Assembly (NCBI GenBank): GCA_003154055.1
Contig: PMCH01000104.1
Location: 276-9,157, forward strand
Length of the DNA: 8,882 bases
Reading direction: 5' to 3'
DNA from: Acidobacteriaceae bacterium
Lineage (GTDB): Bacteria; Acidobacteriota; Terriglobia; Terriglobales; Acidobacteriaceae
The number at the start of each line of letters is the position of its first letter. Within the stretch, counting starts at the first letter, position 1. Under the pieces are notes generated by a model. That model did no database searches and had not been told where the DNA came from. It was given only the letters and a program-made list of their open reading frames with translations. This document shows positions 6,278-8,882 of the stretch, piece by piece. A program made the translations under genes and the position numbers.

Positions 6278-6859
6278 TCAAAGCGGTTCGTAGTAACGGT
6301 CACCGGCGCAGGCGCGGCACAAAGGCTGCCCCTCACGCTGAACTTCACGGCGGAAATTGATTCCTTCCCTGCACTTGGCACACACGACGCGCTCGCCTTT
6401 GTATCCGGGAAATTCCTCTGCGGGTAGTTCGACCTTCACCCATTGCATCGTGAACAGATCGTCCTCCGGCATTTCGCGGTAGGCCAGCATCTGCTGCTGG
6501 TTCTTGCTTTCGATTTCGGGATGCATGCTGCGGGCGAGCGCTTTCGAGGATTCTTTGGCCGCGATGCGAATCGCCTTGCCAGTGCTCACGTCCACGAAAG
6601 TCGCAGCCATCTTGCCCCAGTCGCGAAATTTCAGCGCGCGCTTGCCGAGACGGCATCCGGTGACGATGGCGATGGCGTCGGTCGCGCAGCGGTCGATCTC
6701 GACGAAGGTGACCAGGCGCTTGCGGTCTTTGCCACGAGGGTCTTCGACGCCGAGCTTCTCGAGCCCGAGCATCGCCATGCGAACGCCCAGCACTTGTCCG
6801 GCACAGAGGTGGCCGTGGGCCTGTTCTGCTTCGCGGAGATAGTTGTCGAGGGAGAGCAT
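6278..6859 (-). CDS. FmdE-family protein with C-terminal zinc ribbon
   Basis: This 193-residue protein matches the formylmethanofuran dehydrogenase subunit E family. AHGHLCAGQVLGVRMA (14-29) carries H15, H17 and C19, then C58-ATDAIAIVTGC69 and LGKRALKFRDWGK (71-83), the expected order of metal-binding residues. The C terminus holds a four-cysteine zinc ribbon, C160-x2-C163 and C181-x2-C184. No other formylmethanofuran dehydrogenase subunit is nearby, and the role of such stand-alone bacterial homologues is not established, so only the fold and likely metal binding can be claimed. It follows cysS on the same strand across a 74-base AT-rich gap, so it could be read from the cysS promoter or its own. 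The ATG has no Shine-Dalgarno, but the domain begins within about 15 residues, leaving little room for another start. Confidence 0.88.
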   Translation of the reverse strand: MLSLDNYLREAEQAHGHLCAGQVLGVRMAMLGLEKLGVEDPRGKDRKRLVTFVEIDRCATDAIAIVTGCRLGKRALKFRDWGKMAATFVDVSTGKAIRIAAKESSKALARSMHPEIESKNQQQMLAYREMPEDDLFTMQWVKVELPAEEFPGYKGERVVCAKCREGINFRREVQREGQPLCRACAGDRYYEPL

Positions 6860-6865
6860 TTGTAC

Positions 6866-6929
6866 TTTGTAATCTGAAACTTGGAGTCGCGAACTTAAAT
6901 TACCAATTACAAATCACCAATTACAAATT
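6866..6929. repeat. AT-rich gap with a 14-base tandem repeat and an inverted copy of its core
   Basis: ACCAATTACAAATC (6902-6915) is followed directly by ACCAATTACAAATT (6916-6929), 13 of 14 bases identical. TTTGTAAT (6866-6873) is an inverted copy of the ATTACAAA core (6906-6913 and 6920-6927). The stretch is far richer in A+T than the flanking genes and lies between the cysS stop and the FmdE-like start. On the minus strand TTGTAA and TAATTT stand 18 bases apart and could make a weak promoter for the FmdE-like gene; the repeats could also be binding sites or simple repeat DNA. Confidence 0.55.
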
Positions 6930-6933
6930 TCCC

Positions 6934-8418
6934 TTACTTCCTTCTCCACCTTACGCCCTCTTTTGTGTTCTCTACGATGATGCCGGCAGAAACCAGTTCG
7001 GCACGCAGGGCGTCGGAGGTCTTGAAGTCTCGGGCTTTGCGGGCGGCTTCCATCTTCGACATTTTCTGATTCACGTCGCCGTCGGAAAGCTGCGACGAGC
7101 CGGCGATTTCCAGCAGTTCGGGGCTGATGTCTTTTTCCCGGCCTTCGGCGCGAGCCCAGTCGAGGATTGCTTTCATCTTCGGTTGGTCATCATCTTTCAG
7201 CACGCCGAAGATTTCGTCCAATTTGTCCAAAACTGCCAGCAGAGGTTGGGCATCATCCTTGCGCACTTCTCCTCTGTCGAGCGCGGCGTTGGCGCTGCGC
7301 ACCATGTCGAAGATGGCGGCTTGGGCTTGCGCGGTGTTCAGGTCATCGTCCAGGGCGCCCTTCATGCGCTCGATGGTCTCGCCGGCCAGTTGCGTCATTG
7401 CCGGATTGGCGCCTGCCGGAAATTGCGCGCTGGTCAAACGGAAACGGAAGTTACGGAGCTTTTCCACCGAACTCGCCGCTGACTTGAGCCCATCGAAAGT
7501 GAAATTCAACTGGTTGCGATAGGGGACCGACGCGAGCAGCCAGCGAATCGAAGACGGCTTGTGCCCCTTGAGCACCAGGTCGCGGATGGTGAAAAAGTTG
7601 CCCAGGCTCTTCGACATCTTCTCGCCTTCGACCAGCAGAAAGCGAACGTGGAACCAGAAACGCGCGAACTGCTTTCCGGTGAGCGCCTCGGATTGCGCAA
7701 TTTCGTTTTCGTGGTGGGGGAAGATGAGGTCCTCGCCGCCAGCGTGCAGGTCGAAACTCGGACCGAGTTTTTCCATCGACATGACCGAGCACTCAATGTG
7801 CCAACCGGGGCGTCCGGGGCCGATCGACGTGTCCCATGAGGCCTCGCCCGGCTTGGGAGCCTTCCAGAGGGCGAAGTCGCGGGCGCTGTCCTTTTCGTAC
7901 TCGTCCACGTCCACGCGGGCGCCGTCTTCCATGCCCGCGAAATCTTTCTTCGACAATTTGCCGTAGGCGGGAAACTTCGCGATACGGAAGTAGTACGAGC
8001 CGTCGTCGGTGCGATAGGCAATGCCTTTTTCCTGGAGCCTGGCGATAAAGTCCGCCATTTCAGGGATGTGTTCGGTGGCACGCACGAAGGTGGGCGGTTC
8101 GATATTCAGGGTCGCCGAATCTTCCAGAAACGCCTTCTCGTACTTCGCGGTGTACCGCTGGACGGTCACCCCATCGCGCGCGGAGTTGCGGATGATCTTG
8201 TCGTCCACGTCAGTGATGTTCATGACGTAGCGGACGTCGTATCCACTTTGGCGCAGGAAGCGACAGAGAAGGTCAACCGCAACAAACGTGCGGAAGTTTC
8301 CGATGTGGCCGTAATCGTAGACGGTAGGCCCGCAGGCGTACATGCGGACGCGGCCATGGTCGAGTGGCTGAAACTCCTCAACTTTGGCGGAGAGTGTGTT
8401 GTAAAGGCGAAGGGCCAT
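6934..8418 (-). CDS. cysS: Cysteinyl-tRNA synthetase
   Basis: The 494-residue protein is a complete class I CysRS. The HIGH-type motif is H38-I-G-N41 in VYDYGHIGNF, and the KMSKS loop is at 267-271. The zinc ligands that discriminate cysteine are all present: C29, C210, H235 and E239, each one residue after the E. coli positions. MNITDVDDKI (66-75) and DLHAGGEDLIFPHHENE (223-239) are diagnostic. It attaches cysteine to tRNA(Cys) in the cytosol using ATP. The ATG at 8418 lacks a Shine-Dalgarno, but the protein begins in the normal register (LRLYNTLS). A good promoter lies just upstream, predicting a leader of about 26 bases. The FmdE-like gene follows on the same strand. Confidence 0.98.
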   Translation of the reverse strand: MALRLYNTLSAKVEEFQPLDHGRVRMYACGPTVYDYGHIGNFRTFVAVDLLCRFLRQSGYDVRYVMNITDVDDKIIRNSARDGVTVQRYTAKYEKAFLEDSATLNIEPPTFVRATEHIPEMADFIARLQEKGIAYRTDDGSYYFRIAKFPAYGKLSKKDFAGMEDGARVDVDEYEKDSARDFALWKAPKPGEASWDTSIGPGRPGWHIECSVMSMEKLGPSFDLHAGGEDLIFPHHENEIAQSEALTGKQFARFWFHVRFLLVEGEKMSKSLGNFFTIRDLVLKGHKPSSIRWLLASVPYRNQLNFTFDGLKSAASSVEKLRNFRFRLTSAQFPAGANPAMTQLAGETIERMKGALDDDLNTAQAQAAIFDMVRSANAALDRGEVRKDDAQPLLAVLDKLDEIFGVLKDDDQPKMKAILDWARAEGREKDISPELLEIAGSSQLSDGDVNQKMSKMEAARKARDFKTSDALRAELVSAGIIVENTKEGVRWRRK

Positions 8419-8450
8419 GGTTGGGATCGGTGTCGGGATACGAATCTTTC

Positions 8451-8480
8451 ATTTTAGGTGCGCGAAAGAAAGGGGGTCAA
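8451..8480 (-). promoter_or_regulatory. Sigma-70-type promoter of cysS
   Basis: On the minus strand TTGACC (8480-8475) and TAAAAT (8456-8451) are separated by 18 bases. Each hexamer differs from consensus at one position. Transcription would start near 8444, about 26 bases before the cysS ATG. Confidence 0.6.
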
Positions 8481-8536
8481 ATACGGATTGGGAGAAGGGA
8501 ACGGACCTTAGAGCGCCGTAACTAGAGAGTAAACAT

Positions 8537-8568
8537 GTGAGTGAGTGAGTGAGTGAGTGAGTGAGTGA
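8537..8568. repeat. (GTGA)8 tetranucleotide microsatellite
   Basis: Eight perfect GTGA units cover 32 bases with no interruption. The repeat is noncoding on the plus strand, where every frame meets TGA, and lies about 57 bases upstream of the cysS -35 box. Perfect tetranucleotide runs of this length are prone to slippage. Confidence 0.95.
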
Positions 8569-8577
8569 ACGTTAAAT

Positions 8578-8605
8578 TTGCTGGGTTGCTGGGCGCTGGG
8601 CGCTG
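8578..8605. repeat. Degenerate (TTGCTGGG/CGCTGGG) tandem repeat
   Basis: TTGCTGGG occurs twice (8578-8585 and 8586-8593), followed by CGCTGGG (8594-8600) and CGCTG. A related CTGGGCGCTGG recurs at 8637-8647. This is low-complexity intergenic DNA with no visible function. Confidence 0.6.
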
Positions 8606-8844
8606 ACTTGGAGCCGAGTTGAGCAAACGCTGCACTCTGGGCGCTGGCGCGCGCGTGAAGTTGAGTTGAGCGAAGGTGCGCATGGGATTGAGGGCAGTCA
8701 GGGCGGGGGCTTTTGGTGGAGCTGTCTGACCAGCGTACAGAGAGCCAATATCTTTTAGAAATAGGCGACAGTCAAAATACTCTCCATTAACTTCCAACAA
8801 ACACCCGAAACTGTCGGGCGGAGTTGGTCCTTGCCGCCGGGTGC

Positions 8845-8877
8845 CCCACTCATTCGCGTACTTCGCGAATGAGTGGG
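8845..8877. repeat. Perfect 14-bp hairpin at the right edge, REP-like
   Basis: CCCACTCATTCGCG (8845-8858) pairs with CGCGAATGAGTGGG (8864-8877) without mismatch over the loop TACTT. Only five bases remain after it, so a T-tract or terminator role cannot be judged. The length and perfection suggest either a strong intrinsic terminator for a gene outside the window or a dispersed palindromic element. Confidence 0.7.
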
Positions 8878-8882
8878 TGTCG

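Larger units (their letters stand above)
8481..8882. other. Gene-free, repeat-rich stretch upstream of cysS, running off the window
   Basis: No convincing coding region is present. One minus-strand frame (8800-8522) stays open for 92 codons, but it begins with TTG, lacks a recognisable domain, and its C terminus is the translated GTGA microsatellite (SLTHSLTH). The stretch holds the microsatellite, CTGGG-type low-complexity repeats, two GAGTTGAGC copies (8616-8624 and 8663-8671) and a hairpin at the right edge. No tRNA-like T-loop was found. Confidence 0.6.

Noticed and set aside
8522..8800. 92-codon open frame on the minus strand
   Set aside because: It starts with TTG, has no recognisable domain, is Pro/Ala-rich, and its end is the translated GTGA repeat. 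Its openness is explained by low-complexity DNA.
1..8882. CRISPR array, tRNA, rRNA, transposase or phage genes
   Set aside because: No regularly spaced repeats with spacers, no tRNA T-loop pattern, no rRNA-like stretch and no recombinase or phage motifs were found.

Overview
The window looks like chromosomal DNA from a GC-rich soil-type bacterium, most likely an Acidobacteriota member. That assignment is an inference. It rests on the architecture of the first gene (two-component-type propeller, Y_Y_Y domain and GGDEF), a gatC-gatA pair without an adjacent gatB, an FmdE-type protein beside cysS, and intergenic DNA rich in short hairpins and degenerate repeats. There is no phage, plasmid, transposase, CRISPR, rRNA or tRNA signature. 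Most of the window is ordinary housekeeping and signalling.

Layout. Positions 1-2298 (+) hold the 3' part of a membrane-anchored sensor diguanylate cyclase, open at the left edge. It converges on a small rhodanese (2329-2706, -). A stand-alone SET-domain lysine methyltransferase homologue (2850-3344, +) is divergent from the rhodanese. A 155-base structured gap, framed by an imperfect inverted repeat and holding two GCAC/GTGC dyads, leads to a single-domain response regulator (3500-3943, +). Next come a DciA/DUF721-like protein (3998-4291, +), gatC (4361-4699, +) and gatA (4705-6150, +), followed by a hairpin and a plausible rho-independent terminator. On the minus strand, cysS (8418-6934) is transcribed from a good sigma-70-type promoter and is followed by an FmdE-like zinc protein (6859-6278). 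The last ~400 bases have no convincing gene but carry a (GTGA)8 microsatellite, other low-complexity repeats and a perfect 14-bp hairpin at the right edge.

How the genes relate. GatC and GatA are two of the three subunits of the GatCAB amidotransferase, which makes Gln-tRNA(Gln) and/or Asn-tRNA(Asn) from mischarged precursors. CysRS charges tRNA(Cys), so translation quality and supply is the main shared theme. DciA is a replicative-helicase loader family. The diguanylate cyclase and the receiver protein are separate signalling proteins with no cognate partner in view. I see no evidence of a new multi-gene system. The items most worth a second look are the SET protein with a complete post-SET zinc motif, the inverted-repeat-bounded gap before the response regulator, the dyad abutting the dciA ribosome binding site, and the hairpin/repeat families.
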